This document shows positions 54,509 through 63,721 of a stretch of DNA of 64,000 bases, one piece after another. The position numbers were made by a program, and so were the translations under genes. Source of the stretch: Mycobacterium sp. BK086. GTDB taxonomy: Bacteria; Actinomycetota; Actinomycetes; Mycobacteriales; Mycobacteriaceae. How positions within the stretch are numbered: position 1 is the stretch's first letter; each line of letters opens with the position of its first letter. The notes under the pieces are model-generated. The model saw only the letters and a program-made list of their open reading frames with translations, was not told the DNA's origin and ran no database searches. The DNA lies in the NCBI GenBank assembly GCA_004362315.1, contig SNWL01000009.1:62001-126000 (forward strand). The letters run 5' to 3'.

Positions 54509-55996
54509 ATGAGAATACAATTCTCTACTGGCGATAGTATGTTCTCGGCTTACCGACCTGTCGATGGGATTGTCACTGACCATGTGCGAGCGGACCGCGC
54601 CGTGAGCGACGTGCGAGTGCTTGCCTTTGAGGACCGCATCTACACACGATCGCAGGTCGATGCATGTTCCGCCGGGTTGGCCGACACTCTGGCGCGCCGC
54701 GGGGTGCAGGCCGGACAGCGGGTCGCGGTGATGTCATCGAACCGGCCGGAGTTCGTCTTCGCGGTGCTGGCCATCTGGCGCCTGGGCGCTTCGGCGGTGT
54801 TGATCAGCCCCAGCTGGAAGTCCGCCGATGTCGGCCACGCCCTGGAGATTGCGGCAGCCGATCACGCCGTCGGCGACAACCCGGTGCTGGCGGATGCGAT
54901 GCCGATGCTGAGCCTCGACGAGCCGATCCTGCCGCTGGATCCGGCACCGTGGGAGCCGGATCCTGACGCCGACGCGGTACTGGTCTTCAGCTCGGGCACC
55001 ACGGGAATGCCCAAGGCGGTGCGGCACACTCATCGCTCGCTGAGCGCGGGAGTGCGGCATTGGCGCCAAGCGCTGGGCCTGACTGCCGTGGACCGCATGC
55101 AGATCGTCACACCACCGTCGCACATCCTCGGCCTGCTCAATATCCTCACCGTGCTCGACGCCGGCGCCTGGATGCGGCTGCACCGCAGGTTCGACATCGA
55201 CACAATGCTGCACACCATCCAGGACGACCGCATCACCGTCGAAATGGCCGTTGCCCCAATCGCACTGGCGATCGCCTCACATCCAAAGCTGGAGTCGTTC
55301 GACCTGTCGTCGCTGCGCTACATCATGTGGTGCGCCACACCGGTCACCGCCAGCGTCGCGGACGAGGTGACGCGGCGCACCGGCGTCGGCTGGATCTCGG
55401 CGTACGGCACCAGCGAGGTGCCGGTCATCGCGTGCTGCCCGCGCAACGAGGCCCGGCTGGACACCGTCGGCCGGCCGATTCCCCAGGTGCGCATCGTGTC
55501 CACGGAGACGGGCGAGCCGGTCGGGGCGGGCGAGACCGGGGAGATCCAGGTGTACTCCGACTCGGCGATGGCCGGGTATCTGCCCACCGACGCCACCGCC
55601 GGTGCGTTCACTGACGACTGGTATCGCACCGGCGACATCGGTTACCTCGACGACGGTTGGCTGCGAATCACCGACCGGCTCAAGGAAATGATCAAGGTGC
55701 GGGGGTTCCAGGTCGCCCCGGTCGAGATCGAGTCGGTTCTGCATGGGCATCCCGCGGTGGCCGACTGTGCGGTCTTCGGGGTGCCCGACGAGAAAGACGG
55801 CGAGGCGGTGATCGCTGCGGTGGCCACGGCCGAGCCGGTCGGTGCCGAGGAGCTGGACGCGCTGATCGCCGAGAAGTTGGCGTCCTACAAGCGCCCCCGT
55901 GACATCGTGTTCGTGCCCGAAATCCCACGCCTGCCATCGGGTAAGGCGCTGCGGCGAGTTCTCAAGGAGCAGTATGGATGTACGTCTGACCAGTGA
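54509..55996 (+). CDS. Acyl-CoA synthetase (FadD-type)
   Basis: AMP-forming acid-CoA ligase of 495 residues if started at 54509. Motifs: FSSGTTGMPKAVRHTH, YGTSEVPV, TGDIGYLDDGWLRITDRLKEMIKVRG and the C-terminal lysine in LPSGKALRRVLK. The start is uncertain: ATG 54509 lies inside the operator and would need leaderless translation; ATG 54539 (485 residues) is the alternative. The stop overlaps the next gene by 23 bp. First gene of an operon with two FadE subunits and a crotonase. Confidence 0.9.
   Translation: MRIQFSTGDSMFSAYRPVDGIVTDHVRADRAVSDVRVLAFEDRIYTRSQVDACSAGLADTLARRGVQAGQRVAVMSSNRPEFVFAVLAIWRLGASAVLISPSWKSADVGHALEIAAADHAVGDNPVLADAMPMLSLDEPILPLDPAPWEPDPDADAVLVFSSGTTGMPKAVRHTHRSLSAGVRHWRQALGLTAVDRMQIVTPPSHILGLLNILTVLDAGAWMRLHRRFDIDTMLHTIQDDRITVEMAVAPIALAIASHPKLESFDLSSLRYIMWCATPVTASVADEVTRRTGVGWISAYGTSEVPVIACCPRNEARLDTVGRPIPQVRIVSTETGEPVGAGETGEIQVYSDSAMAGYLPTDATAGAFTDDWYRTGDIGYLDDGWLRITDRLKEMIKVRGFQVAPVEIESVLHGHPAVADCAVFGVPDEKDGEAVIAAVATAEPVGAEELDALIAEKLASYKRPRDIVFVPEIPRLPSGKALRRVLKEQYGCTSDQ
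54511..54525. promoter_or_regulatory. GAGAA-N5-TTCTC operator (site 2)
   Basis: GAGAATACAATTCTC with six-base perfectly inverted ends (GAGAAT/ATTCTC). It overlaps the first ATG of the ligase gene (54509). A -10-like TATCAT at 54494-54499 would start transcription about there, so a bound repressor would sit over the start point. Confidence 0.65.
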
Positions 55997-56879
55997 GCAG
56001 CAACAGCTGCGCGACGCTGCGGCCAAGCTGGCCGACGACTTCGGCCCCGGGTCCGTTGCGGACCTGGACGACGAGTCACGGCGGGCGCGGCTGGCCAAGA
56101 CCGTGAATGCGACGGGCTGGCGGTCGTTGCGCTCCGACGGCGCCAGCGGTGTCGAAGTCGCCTTGGTCGCCGAGGAATTCGCCCGCGGTTTGGTCGACGT
56201 CCCGTTCCTCGGTCCGGTGCTCGCCGACGACCTGTACCGCCTGCTCGGCACCGACCCGCTTCCGGCAAGCATCGCCGTCGGCGATGCGGTCATCGACGCT
56301 GACGGTGTCGGGGCGGCGCTGCGACTGGCGGGAACCACCGTGGAGTCGGTCGGTGTCGGTGACGCCCGCGATGCCGCCGATCTGACCAGGGTCACCGCGG
56401 CGGTTTCCGGTAACCCCGAAACGATGGGGGAGCTGACCGCCGAGGACGCGCAGCGCTGGTATGCGCTCGCGCTGGCGGTGACGACGGCCGATCTGGTGGG
56501 TGCGGCGCGTGGAACTCACACGCTGGCAACCGAATACGCGAAGGTGCGCGAGCAGTACGGCTCGGCCATCGGCTCGTATCAGGCCGTAGCGCACCTGCTC
56601 GCCGAGGGCCTGGCGCTCATCGAGGGGTCGGTCAGCGTGCTTCGCCATGCCGCGTGGGCGGTCGACGAACTGCCCGGTGTCGAGGCCGTCGAGGCGGCGA
56701 AGGTGGCCAAGATCTATTGCGCACGGTCCGCGCTGGCGGTGTGCGAGATGTCCATCCAGGTGCACGGCGGTATCGGCAACACCTGGGAGTGCCTTGCCCA
56801 CATCTATCTGCGTCGGGTGCTGGTGGCCACGGAGGCCTGGCCAGTCAAGTTGGAGGAGTTGACCATTGGACTTTCGTGA
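55974..56879 (+). CDS. Acyl-CoA dehydrogenase-like partner subunit
   Basis: Shortened FadE-type subunit of 301 residues from ATG 55974, with AAGGAGCAGT upstream. C-terminal half with EYAKVREQYGSAIGSYQAVAH and GGIGNTWECLAHIYLRR, the partner-type ending (compare TWEHD-HLYLRR in the genes at 5600 and 18544). The central substrate domain is short. It overlaps the next FadE gene by 14 bp, so a 1:1 heteromer is expected. Confidence 0.88.
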   Translation: MDVRLTSEQQQLRDAAAKLADDFGPGSVADLDDESRRARLAKTVNATGWRSLRSDGASGVEVALVAEEFARGLVDVPFLGPVLADDLYRLLGTDPLPASIAVGDAVIDADGVGAALRLAGTTVESVGVGDARDAADLTRVTAAVSGNPETMGELTAEDAQRWYALALAVTTADLVGAARGTHTLATEYAKVREQYGSAIGSYQAVAHLLAEGLALIEGSVSVLRHAAWAVDELPGVEAVEAAKVAKIYCARSALAVCEMSIQVHGGIGNTWECLAHIYLRRVLVATEAWPVKLEELTIGLS

Positions 56880-57954
56880 TTCGCCGGACGAGGCCGCCTT
56901 CCGGGAGCGGTTGAGCGGCTGGCTGAAAGAACAGAAGGGCAAATTCCCGACATCGGGCGATGCGTACTGGGCCAAAGCGGGTGAGTGGCACCAGGCCCTC
57001 TATGAAGCCGGCTTCTTCGGCACCTCGTGGCCGAAAGAGTATGGTGGCCAGGGCTTACCGACCGTTTTCGACGTGATCGTCGACGAGGAGATCGCCAAGG
57101 CCGGCGCACCGGCCCGGCCGAGCCTGGGCTATCTGGTGGTCGGCCTGCGCCACCATGGCAGCGAAGAACTGGCGCAGCGCTTCCTGCCGGGCATGATCAA
57201 CGGCACCGAGCGCTGGTGCCAGGGCTTTTCAGAGCCCGGCGCCGGCTCGGACCTGGCCTCACTGACCACGACCGCGACCCGCGACGGCGACGAGTACGTG
57301 ATCAACGGCCACAAGATCTGGACCAGCTACTCCGATTGCGCCGACTGGTGCCTGGTGCTGGCCCGCACCGACAAGGATGTGCCCAAACACAAGGGCATTT
57401 CGGCGTTCATCGTCACGATGCATCAGCCGGGGATCGTGCAGCGGCCACTGAAGATGATCAGCGGCGTCACCAAGGAGTTCGGCCAGGTCGAGTTCGACGG
57501 CGCCCGCGTTCCGGCCGCGAACATGGTCGGCGCGCCCGGCGACGGCTGGAAACTGGCCATGACGGTGGTGAGCCACGAGCGCGAGCCGTCGACGCTGGGC
57601 TTCTCGGCGCGATACGGAAAACTCGTGCGCCAGATGGCGTCCCGGGTCGACGGCCCGGCCCCCGACGAGCTGTCCTGGGCCTGGGTGCAGACCGAGATGT
57701 TGCGCCTGCACGTGCGTAGGCGACTCTCCGAGCAGCTTGACGGCATCAAGCACGGCCCGGACGGCTCGCTGGACAAACTGTTGATGACCTGGACCGAGCA
57801 GTCCGTCGGCCATGCCGCACTGGCCACCGTGGGCACCGACGACGAAGAGCTGTTCGGCGCCTACCTGTACAGCCGTGCCCAGAGTGTCATGGGCGGCACG
57901 TCACAGATTCAGAAGAACATCATTGCGGGACGCATCTTGGGACTAGGAGTCTAA
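56866..57954 (+). CDS. Acyl-CoA dehydrogenase
   Basis: FAD-dependent acyl-CoA dehydrogenase subunit of 362 residues, from a TTG with GGAGGAG upstream. CQGFSEPGAGSDLASLTTTA and INGHKIWTSYSD mark the flavin/substrate domain; GGTSQIQKNIIAGRILGLGV the C-terminus. Partner of the subunit at 55974. The crotonase gene starts immediately after the stop. Confidence 0.9.
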   Translation: MDFRDSPDEAAFRERLSGWLKEQKGKFPTSGDAYWAKAGEWHQALYEAGFFGTSWPKEYGGQGLPTVFDVIVDEEIAKAGAPARPSLGYLVVGLRHHGSEELAQRFLPGMINGTERWCQGFSEPGAGSDLASLTTTATRDGDEYVINGHKIWTSYSDCADWCLVLARTDKDVPKHKGISAFIVTMHQPGIVQRPLKMISGVTKEFGQVEFDGARVPAANMVGAPGDGWKLAMTVVSHEREPSTLGFSARYGKLVRQMASRVDGPAPDELSWAWVQTEMLRLHVRRRLSEQLDGIKHGPDGSLDKLLMTWTEQSVGHAALATVGTDDEELFGAYLYSRAQSVMGGTSQIQKNIIAGRILGLGV

Positions 57955-58719
57955 ATGTACGGAATGCCAGACGAAATCGACGTCACGGCCGACGGTCCGC
58001 TGCGCATCATCACGCTCAATCGCCCCGATGAACTCAACGCGGTCAACGACAATCTGCACAGCGGGTTGTCGCGTCTGTTCGACGCGCTCAGCGAGGACGC
58101 GGATGCGCGTGCTGCCGTCATCACCGGTGCGGGACGGGCATTCTCGGCCGGTGGCGACTTCAATTACCTCGACGAGATCCGCACGAACGAGGCGCTGCGC
58201 AAGAAGACCATCAAGCACGGCCGCGATCTGGTCATCGGCATGGTCCGCTGCCGGATCCCCTTGGTCGCCGCCGTCAACGGCCCCGCTGTGGGGCTGGGCT
58301 GCAGCCTGGCCGCGTTGTCCGATGTCGTCTACATCGCCGAGAACGCGTTCTTCTCCGACCCGCACGTGTCGATCGGCCTGGTCGCCGCAGACGGCGGACC
58401 GCTGGTGTGGGGATCGCAGATCAGCCTGCTGCAGGCCAAGGAGTTCGCCTTGACCGGCGTGCGGATCAAGGCGCAGCGTGCGGTGGAGCTGGGACTGGCC
58501 AATCACGTTGTCGCCGATCCGGTCTCGGAAGCGATCGCGTGTGCGAAGAAGATCATCGAACTGCCGCAGCAGGCGGTCGAGGCCACCAAGCGCCTGATGA
58601 ACATCCAGCTGGAGAAGTCGGTGCTGGCCTCGCTGGACTACGCCAACCTGGCCGAGTACGTCTCGTTCGGGACCGCCGAGTTCAACACGATCGTCGACGG
58701 CCTGATCGCCAAGAAGTAG
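57955..58719 (+). CDS. Enoyl-CoA hydratase/isomerase family protein (paralogue of 21388)
   Basis: Crotonase-fold protein of 254 residues. SAGGDFNYL (64-72) and NGPAVGLGCS (108-117) form the oxyanion hole. D135 in SDPHVSIGL stands where hydratases have Glu; E163 in QAKEF is kept. The same pattern occurs in the Rieske-linked crotonase. Last gene of the operon starting at 54509 and followed by a long hairpin. Confidence 0.88.
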   Translation: MYGMPDEIDVTADGPLRIITLNRPDELNAVNDNLHSGLSRLFDALSEDADARAAVITGAGRAFSAGGDFNYLDEIRTNEALRKKTIKHGRDLVIGMVRCRIPLVAAVNGPAVGLGCSLAALSDVVYIAENAFFSDPHVSIGLVAADGGPLVWGSQISLLQAKEFALTGVRIKAQRAVELGLANHVVADPVSEAIACAKKIIELPQQAVEATKRLMNIQLEKSVLASLDYANLAEYVSFGTAEFNTIVDGLIAKK

Positions 58720-58723
58720 CCCG

Positions 58724-58779
58724 CGACAGTAACGCCACGGCGGAATTCCCCCGGAATTTCCGCCGTGGCGTTACTGTCG
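58724..58779. terminator. Long perfect stem-loop, bidirectional terminator
   Basis: The 22-base arms (58724-58745 and 58758-58779) are perfectly complementary around a 12-base centre. It sits between the convergent crotonase and SDR genes, so termination of both is likely. Confidence 0.78.
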
Positions 58780-58786
58780 GCGCCCG

Positions 58787-59551
58787 CTACTTCGGCGGGA
58801 AGCGCAGCGCGCCGTCCAGCCGGATGGTTTCGCCGTTGAGGTAATCGTTTTCGGCGATCGACAGGGCCAGCGCGCCGTACTCGACCGAGCGTCCCATCCG
58901 CTTGGGGAACGGCACCTGCGGGCCCCAGTAGGCCTCCAGTTGGTCGGCGGCCTTGCCGTAGGCGGGGGTGTTGATGGTGCCCGGGGCAATCGACATCACC
59001 CGGATGCCCAGCGGCGAAAGGTCGCGTGCGGCAACCAGTGTCATCGCCACGACGCCACCCTTGGCGGCCGAGTAGGGCAACTGGCCGATCTGGCCCTCGT
59101 ACGCGGCGATCGAGGCGGTGTTGATGATCACGCCACGGGCGCCGTTCTCGTCGGGCTCCTGGCGTGCCATCGCGGCGGCGACATGCCGCATGACGTTGAA
59201 CACCGCGGTCAGGTAGAACGTGATGGTCTTGGTGAACGCCTCCATCTCCATCGGGGAGCCGTCCTTGCCGACCAGGCGGCCGCCGCCGGCCGGGCCGCCG
59301 TGGGTATCCACCGACACCCGCAGCGGTCCGAGGGCCTCGGCGGCGGCGATGGCGGCCAGCACGTCGTCGTCATTGGTCACGTCGGTGCGGACGTAGGGGA
59401 TACCGAGCTCGCCGGCGAGTGCCTCGCCCTTCTCGTCGGACAGGTCGGCGATCACGACCTTGACGCCCGCCCCGTGCAGCTTGCGCACGGTTGCCTCGCC
59501 AAGACCGCCCGCGCCACCGAAGACGACGGCCGAACTCCCACTGATCTGCAT
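58787..59551 (-). CDS. SDR, 3-hydroxyacyl-CoA dehydrogenase-like
   Basis: SDR of 254 residues resembling type-10 17-beta-hydroxysteroid/3-hydroxyacyl-CoA dehydrogenases: GGAGGLG at 12-18, a Ser in [11 protein letters not shown] and YSAAKGG as active site. The usual NNAG is replaced by THGGP. ATG 59551 has AAGGGTAACG upstream. Diverges from the MeaB-like gene with the GAGAA-N5-TTCTC site (59589-59603) between. Likely the third step of a beta-oxidation turn with the ligase, FadE pair and crotonase. Confidence 0.88.
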   Translation of the reverse strand: MQISGSSAVVFGGAGGLGEATVRKLHGAGVKVVIADLSDEKGEALAGELGIPYVRTDVTNDDDVLAAIAAAEALGPLRVSVDTHGGPAGGGRLVGKDGSPMEMEAFTKTITFYLTAVFNVMRHVAAAMARQEPDENGARGVIINTASIAAYEGQIGQLPYSAAKGGVVAMTLVAARDLSPLGIRVMSIAPGTINTPAYGKAADQLEAYWGPQVPFPKRMGRSVEYGALALSIAENDYLNGETIRLDGALRFPPK

Positions 59552-59588
59552 AGCGTTACCCTTCTTGCAACTGACGCTCTCTACTTGA

Positions 59589-59603
59589 GAGAATAGTATT
59601 CTC
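59589..59603. promoter_or_regulatory. GAGAA-N5-TTCTC operator (site 3)
   Basis: GAGAATAGTATTCTC: seven-base arms around one central base, the most perfect copy. In the divergent SDR/MeaB promoter, 37 bp upstream of the SDR start and 39 bp upstream of the MeaB start. Confidence 0.7.
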
Positions 59604-59642
59604 ATACCGACCGGAATTGGTCAATCACGTAGGGACGTAGCG

Positions 59643-60539
59643 TTGCCCTCTATGGATGTCGTCGAGCTGATCACCGCGGCCCGCGGCGGGAACACCCGCG
59701 CGGTCGGGCGGCTGCTGAGCCTCGTCGAAAGCGCCCGCCGGGACGAAGTGCTCGCCCAGGTCGGCCCGGCCGCGGTGCCGGTGGTCGGCGTGACGGGCCC
59801 GCCCGGTGCCGGCAAGTCGACGACGATCGCGGTGCTCGCGGCGGCGTATCGCGAACGCGGACAACGGGTCGCGGTACTCGCGGTGGACCCGTCGTCCCCG
59901 TACAGCGGTGGAGCCCTGCTCGGTGACCGGATCCGGATGGCCCAGCACATCAACGATCCCGATGTGCTGATCCGGTCGGTGGCCACCCGCGGTCATCTCG
60001 GTGGCCTTGCCGCCGCCGTGCCTGCGGCGATCCGGCTGCTCGGCGCGCTCGCCTACGACGTCGTGCTCCTGGAGAGCGTCGGCGTCGGTCAGTCCGAGAT
60101 CGAGATCGCCGCGGTCGCCGATCCCACGATCGTGATCCTCAACCCGGGTGCCGGTGACGCCGTCCAGGCCGCCAAGGCGGGTCTGCTCGAGGTCGCCGAT
60201 CTGGTGGTGGTGAACAAGGCCGATCGCGACGGCGCGGCACAGACGGTGCGCGACCTCAAGTTCGAGACGCACGTTCCTGTCCTGACTCTCGTTGCCGCCC
60301 AGGGCCAAGGGGTGGGGGAGCTGATCGAGGCGATCGAGGCGCATCGACGTGCCGACACACCAGCCCGGCGAGCTGCCCGGGCGCGGGCGCAGGTGCTGTC
60401 GTTGGCGCAGAGCCGGTTACACAATCACCCGGATCTCGACGCACTGGCCCAGGCCGTCGCCGAGGGTGATTGCGATCCCTACAGCGCCGCGGAAACGCTC
60501 ATCGCACAACGCATTTCGCCGGCAGTCGAACCGCAGTGA
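59643..60539 (+). CDS. MeaB/ArgK-like GTPase (mutase chaperone)
   Basis: G3E-family GTPase of 298 residues: P-loop GPPGAGKST (52-60), VDPSSPYSGGALLGDRIRM, ESVGVGQSE and NKAD are all typical of MeaB, which loads and protects adenosylcobalamin mutases. TTG 59643 has AGGGA seven bases upstream; ATG 59652 is the alternative. It is separate from the mutase genes by 7.4 kb but probably belongs with them. It is convergent with the TetR gene, 3 bp apart. Confidence 0.92.
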   Translation: MPSMDVVELITAARGGNTRAVGRLLSLVESARRDEVLAQVGPAAVPVVGVTGPPGAGKSTTIAVLAAAYRERGQRVAVLAVDPSSPYSGGALLGDRIRMAQHINDPDVLIRSVATRGHLGGLAAAVPAAIRLLGALAYDVVLLESVGVGQSEIEIAAVADPTIVILNPGAGDAVQAAKAGLLEVADLVVVNKADRDGAAQTVRDLKFETHVPVLTLVAAQGQGVGELIEAIEAHRRADTPARRAARARAQVLSLAQSRLHNHPDLDALAQAVAEGDCDPYSAAETLIAQRISPAVEPQ

Positions 60540-60542
60540 ATG

Positions 60543-61199
60543 CTACTTGCGGGCGAAACCCTGGGAGCAGAAGGTCCACACCTCGTCGCCGCTGATCGGC
60601 GTGTGGATGTTCTCCTCGTCCTCCACCGAGCTCGACTGAGCGATGAACATGATCGTCTGCATGGTCATGGCCGCCATCCGGCGGGGATTGGCGTCCTCGC
60701 GCAGTTCGCCGGCCGCCGCGGCCTCGATCATCAGCTCGGAGAAGAGCGCGACCAGCGGTGCGTGGGCGACCTTGACCTCATTGGGGTGCGAGATCAGCAG
60801 CTGCGGAGCGAAGTCGGTGAACAGGGGTCGGCGCGCCGTGGGGTCCGGGCGGGACAGCTCGAACAAAAGCGTGACGGCAACCTTGAGGCGATCCAGCGGA
60901 TCCTTCTGCGCCGACGTCGCGGCTCTGATCTGATCGGCGGCCCGGCTCAGTGCATCCTCGAACAGCGCCAGCAGCAGCTCATGCTTGCCGTCGAACTGGA
61001 GGTAGAAGCTGCGCAACGACTGGCGAGACCGGTCCACCACTTCCTGCACGGTGAAGTCGGTGCTGCCCTTTTCGGTGATGATGGCCTGTGCGGCATCCAG
61101 GAATCGCTGCACGCGCTGCCCGGCGCGCACCTTGGCGGTCCGGATGGACCGCTCGACAGCGCGCTGCTTCCAGGCAGGTTCTTCGCTCGGGCTGTTCAC
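60543..61199 (-). CDS. TetR-family regulator, candidate owner of the GAGAA-N5-TTCTC sites
   Basis: Repressor of 218 residues. HTH roughly 30-75 (FTVQEVVDRSRQSLRSFYLQ), then a helical ligand domain (CoA esters are common effectors for this class). One copy of the 15-bp motif lies 75 bp upstream of its start (61274-61288), the usual sign of autoregulation. Three further copies stand before ALDH/DUF1330, ferredoxin/FadD and SDR/MeaB genes. Confidence 0.9.
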   Translation of the reverse strand: MNSPSEEPAWKQRAVERSIRTAKVRAGQRVQRFLDAAQAIITEKGSTDFTVQEVVDRSRQSLRSFYLQFDGKHELLLALFEDALSRAADQIRAATSAQKDPLDRLKVAVTLLFELSRPDPTARRPLFTDFAPQLLISHPNEVKVAHAPLVALFSELMIEAAAAGELREDANPRRMAAMTMQTIMFIAQSSSVEDEENIHTPISGDEVWTFCSQGFARK

Positions 61200-61273
61200 T
61201 GCAGGGCTCTGTACGAGCGCGTGTCAGCGGTTCGGATGTAGCTCACGGTAAGTAGAGTACTACTCTCAGCCGC

Positions 61274-61288
61274 GAGAATTACGTTCTC
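61274..61288. promoter_or_regulatory. GAGAA-N5-TTCTC operator (site 4)
   Basis: GAGAATTACGTTCTC in the gap between the TetR gene (start 61199) and the end of the FadE operon at 61363. A weaker repeat, AGAGTACTACTCT, lies closer to the TetR start and may be a second site. Confidence 0.62.
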
Positions 61289-61362
61289 AATCCAAACCGC
61301 ACCAAAATTTTTGTTCCGCACAGTCTAAATGGTGACCAGCGCATTCGCCGCCATGGCGTACG

Positions 61363-62169
61363 TCACAGATTCACCAGCCGCGGAGCCGAGCCCCTGGCCC
61401 GCAATCCGGCTCCGGCTTTGCGGGTCAGCTCCCGCGAGCTGCCCAACAGCCCGTCGAGTACCAGGGCGCGCTTCATGTGGTGATGGAACTCGTGCTCGGC
61501 AGTGAAGCCGATCCCGCCCAAGACCTGCTGGCAGTGCTTGGCCGCGGTCAGCGCGGCCTTGCCGGCTGCGGCCTTGGCCAGCAATGCGGTCAGGTCCGGG
61601 TTGTCCGCCCCGGGCGTGCTCAGCGTCGCTTCTGCGCCCTCGATGGCCACCAGCGTTTCGGCCAGCCGGTGCCGTACCGCTTGGAATCCTGCGACCGGCC
61701 GCCCGAACTGCACGCGGTCCAGCGCGTGTTGGCGGGCCAGGGTCAGCATCGCGCGCGCCGACCCGACCAGCCACCAGCCCACCGCCAAGCGCGCCTCGGC
61801 AACCCGGATCGGATAGCCTTCGTCCTCCCGGCGCAGCGGCAGTCCGCCGAGCGTGGTGTCACTGGGCTCGCTGGTGGTGCGGTCCCACACCACCCAGGTG
61901 TTGCCGGCATACGGAAGCGGCAGCTCTACGGTGTCACCGATGGTGTTTCCCGTCGCATTCAGTACCACGTCGACGAGAACCGAAGCATGCGAGCCTGTTT
62001 CGCCGAGCAAGCGGAACACCAGCGGCACCGCGACCTCGGGGATGTCGGCCAGCATGTCCGCCCAGCCCAATTCCATCAATGCCGCGTCGAGAGCTGGGCC
62101 GGACGAGGACAGCATGGTCTTGCGCAGGCCGCTCTCGAGAAGTTCAACGGATTCGGGATCCACGATCAC
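61363..62169 (-). CDS. Short acyl-CoA dehydrogenase-like partner subunit
   Basis: FadE-type protein of only 268 residues, so much of the N-terminal domain is missing. The C-terminal helical part contains ALDRVQFGRPVAGFQAVRH and QQVLGGIGFTAEHEFHHHMKRA; this ending corresponds to TWEHD-HLYLRR of the other partner subunits. Overlaps the next FadE gene upstream by 4 bp, with which it likely pairs. Confidence 0.85.
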   Translation of the reverse strand: MIVDPESVELLESGLRKTMLSSSGPALDAALMELGWADMLADIPEVAVPLVFRLLGETGSHASVLVDVVLNATGNTIGDTVELPLPYAGNTWVVWDRTTSEPSDTTLGGLPLRREDEGYPIRVAEARLAVGWWLVGSARAMLTLARQHALDRVQFGRPVAGFQAVRHRLAETLVAIEGAEATLSTPGADNPDLTALLAKAAAGKAALTAAKHCQQVLGGIGFTAEHEFHHHMKRALVLDGLLGSSRELTRKAGAGLRARGSAPRLVNL

Positions 62170-63290
62170 TCCTTCCCAAGATCAAGCAGGCGCCGGGCGA
62201 TGATGTTGCGCTGTACCTCGGCGGTGCCGCCGTAGATGGTCGCCGCGCGCGAGTACAGGTATTCGGTGCGCCATTCGGTGTCCTCGAGCTCGATCGAGCC
62301 GGGCAACAGGTCGTGCACGGTGTCGTAGAGCCGCTGTTCGGCGCCCGCCAGCAGCACCTTGTCGATCGAGGTGTCGGGACCCAGCTTCTCCCCGTCGGCC
62401 AATCGATGCTGCGTCGCCCGCGACCGGCAGCGCAGTGTGTGCAGCGCGAGAAATGCCTCACCCATATCGCCGTCCACACCCTCACCCTGGGCGGAGACTT
62501 CACGCACGAGCGCGTCGAATCGTGAGTACAGGTAAGCGATTCGCTGCCAGAAACATGTCGAACGCTCGTAGGGCAGCAGGTCCATCGCCAGCCGCCAGCC
62601 GTCGCCGGGCCGGCCGAGCATCCGGCTGGCGTCGACGGCGACATTGTCGAAGTACACCTCGCAGAACTCGTCGACGCCGTGCATGGTGTGCAGCGGCCGG
62701 ATCGTGATGCCCGGGGTATCGGTGTCGACGAAGAACGCGGTAATCGCCTGATGGTTGGGAGTGTCCGCGTCGCCGGTGCGGGTCAGCAGGATGCACCTGT
62801 GCGAAAACTGCGCGAAGCTGGTCCACACCTTCTGGCCGTTTACGATCCACTGATCACCCTGCTGGACGGCGCGCGTGGTCAGGGACGCCAGGTCGCTGCC
62901 CGAGCCCGGCTCGGAAAACCCTTGGCACCACTGCTCTTCGCCCGACAGCATCTTCGGCAGCATCTCGGCGGCCAATTCCGGTGTGGCGTAGTCGATCATC
63001 GTGGGGGCCAGCACTTCGATCATCGAGTACGGACCGGGCTCGGCAAGCCGCCGTCCGACGATCTCCTCGCCGACGATGGCCCGCAACATATCTGGGCCGC
63101 CAAGACCACCGGCGCTCTCGGGCCAGCCGTAGCGACCCCAGCCGCCGTCGTACAGCGCCCGCATGACCCGCGCGAACTGCCGCATGTGGCCGCCCAACGA
63201 GTGGTCGTCGGGTGGCGTGAGGTCATTCTCGTCGAGCCACGCCCGCAGCGCCGTCCGAAAGGCGGCCGGGTCGTGCAGATCGTCGGTCAT
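62166..63290 (-). CDS. Acyl-CoA dehydrogenase
   Basis: Acyl-CoA dehydrogenase of 374 residues from ATG 63290. CQGFSEPGSGSDLASLTTRA, VNGQKVWTSFAQ and YGGTAEVQRNIIARRLLDLG are the FAD/substrate and C-terminal signatures. It overlaps the SnoaL-like gene by 4 bp and the short subunit by 4 bp, forming the operon amidohydrolase-SnoaL-FadE-FadE. The upstream frame to 63458 is not used. Confidence 0.9.
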   Translation of the reverse strand: MTDDLHDPAAFRTALRAWLDENDLTPPDDHSLGGHMRQFARVMRALYDGGWGRYGWPESAGGLGGPDMLRAIVGEEIVGRRLAEPGPYSMIEVLAPTMIDYATPELAAEMLPKMLSGEEQWCQGFSEPGSGSDLASLTTRAVQQGDQWIVNGQKVWTSFAQFSHRCILLTRTGDADTPNHQAITAFFVDTDTPGITIRPLHTMHGVDEFCEVYFDNVAVDASRMLGRPGDGWRLAMDLLPYERSTCFWQRIAYLYSRFDALVREVSAQGEGVDGDMGEAFLALHTLRCRSRATQHRLADGEKLGPDTSIDKVLLAGAEQRLYDTVHDLLPGSIELEDTEWRTEYLYSRAATIYGGTAEVQRNIIARRLLDLGKE

Positions 63291-63721
63291 CCGCCAGCCG
63301 GCCGGCCGATGGCATGCGGACGGCCCGAATCGTGCACACCGGTGCGCCGAATGAACGTCATCGCACGGGTATTCAGCCGCCAGCCCTTGTCGGTGCGGAG
63401 GTAGGTGTCGCGGTAGTAGCCGATCCGCATGTCGTGGGCGGAGTGCTCGATGAAGCACAGCGGCTGGGTTCCGGTGGCCTTGTCCTGGTCGTTCTCGTCG
63501 AATTCGACCAGCGACTCGCCGGTCATGAACAACCCCTTGGGTGCGGCGTCGACGAGCTCGGGAAACCGCCCCAGCGAGTATGTTTCGCCGAAGGCGCTGT
63601 AGGTGCCGTCCTCGGTGAAGACCTTGACCAGATTCTCGACGTCGAGCTGGGTGATGGTCACCGCATAGCGGGCCAACAACTGCTGGATCTCGACGATGTC
63701 GTCAGTCCGTCTTGTGGACAT
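63287..63721 (-). CDS. SnoaL/NTF2-like protein
   Basis: Cone-shaped NTF2-fold protein of 144 residues: IVEIQQLLARYAVTITQLD at the N-terminus, FTEDGTYSAFG and YRDTYLRTDKGWRLNTRAM typical of the family. Members are hydrolases, isomerases, dehydratases or simple binding proteins. Its 5' end overlaps the 3' end of the upstream amidohydrolase gene by 20 bp, hence coupled. Confidence 0.85.
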   Translation of the reverse strand: MSTRRTDDIVEIQQLLARYAVTITQLDVENLVKVFTEDGTYSAFGETYSLGRFPELVDAAPKGLFMTGESLVEFDENDQDKATGTQPLCFIEHSAHDMRIGYYRDTYLRTDKGWRLNTRAMTFIRRTGVHDSGRPHAIGRPAGG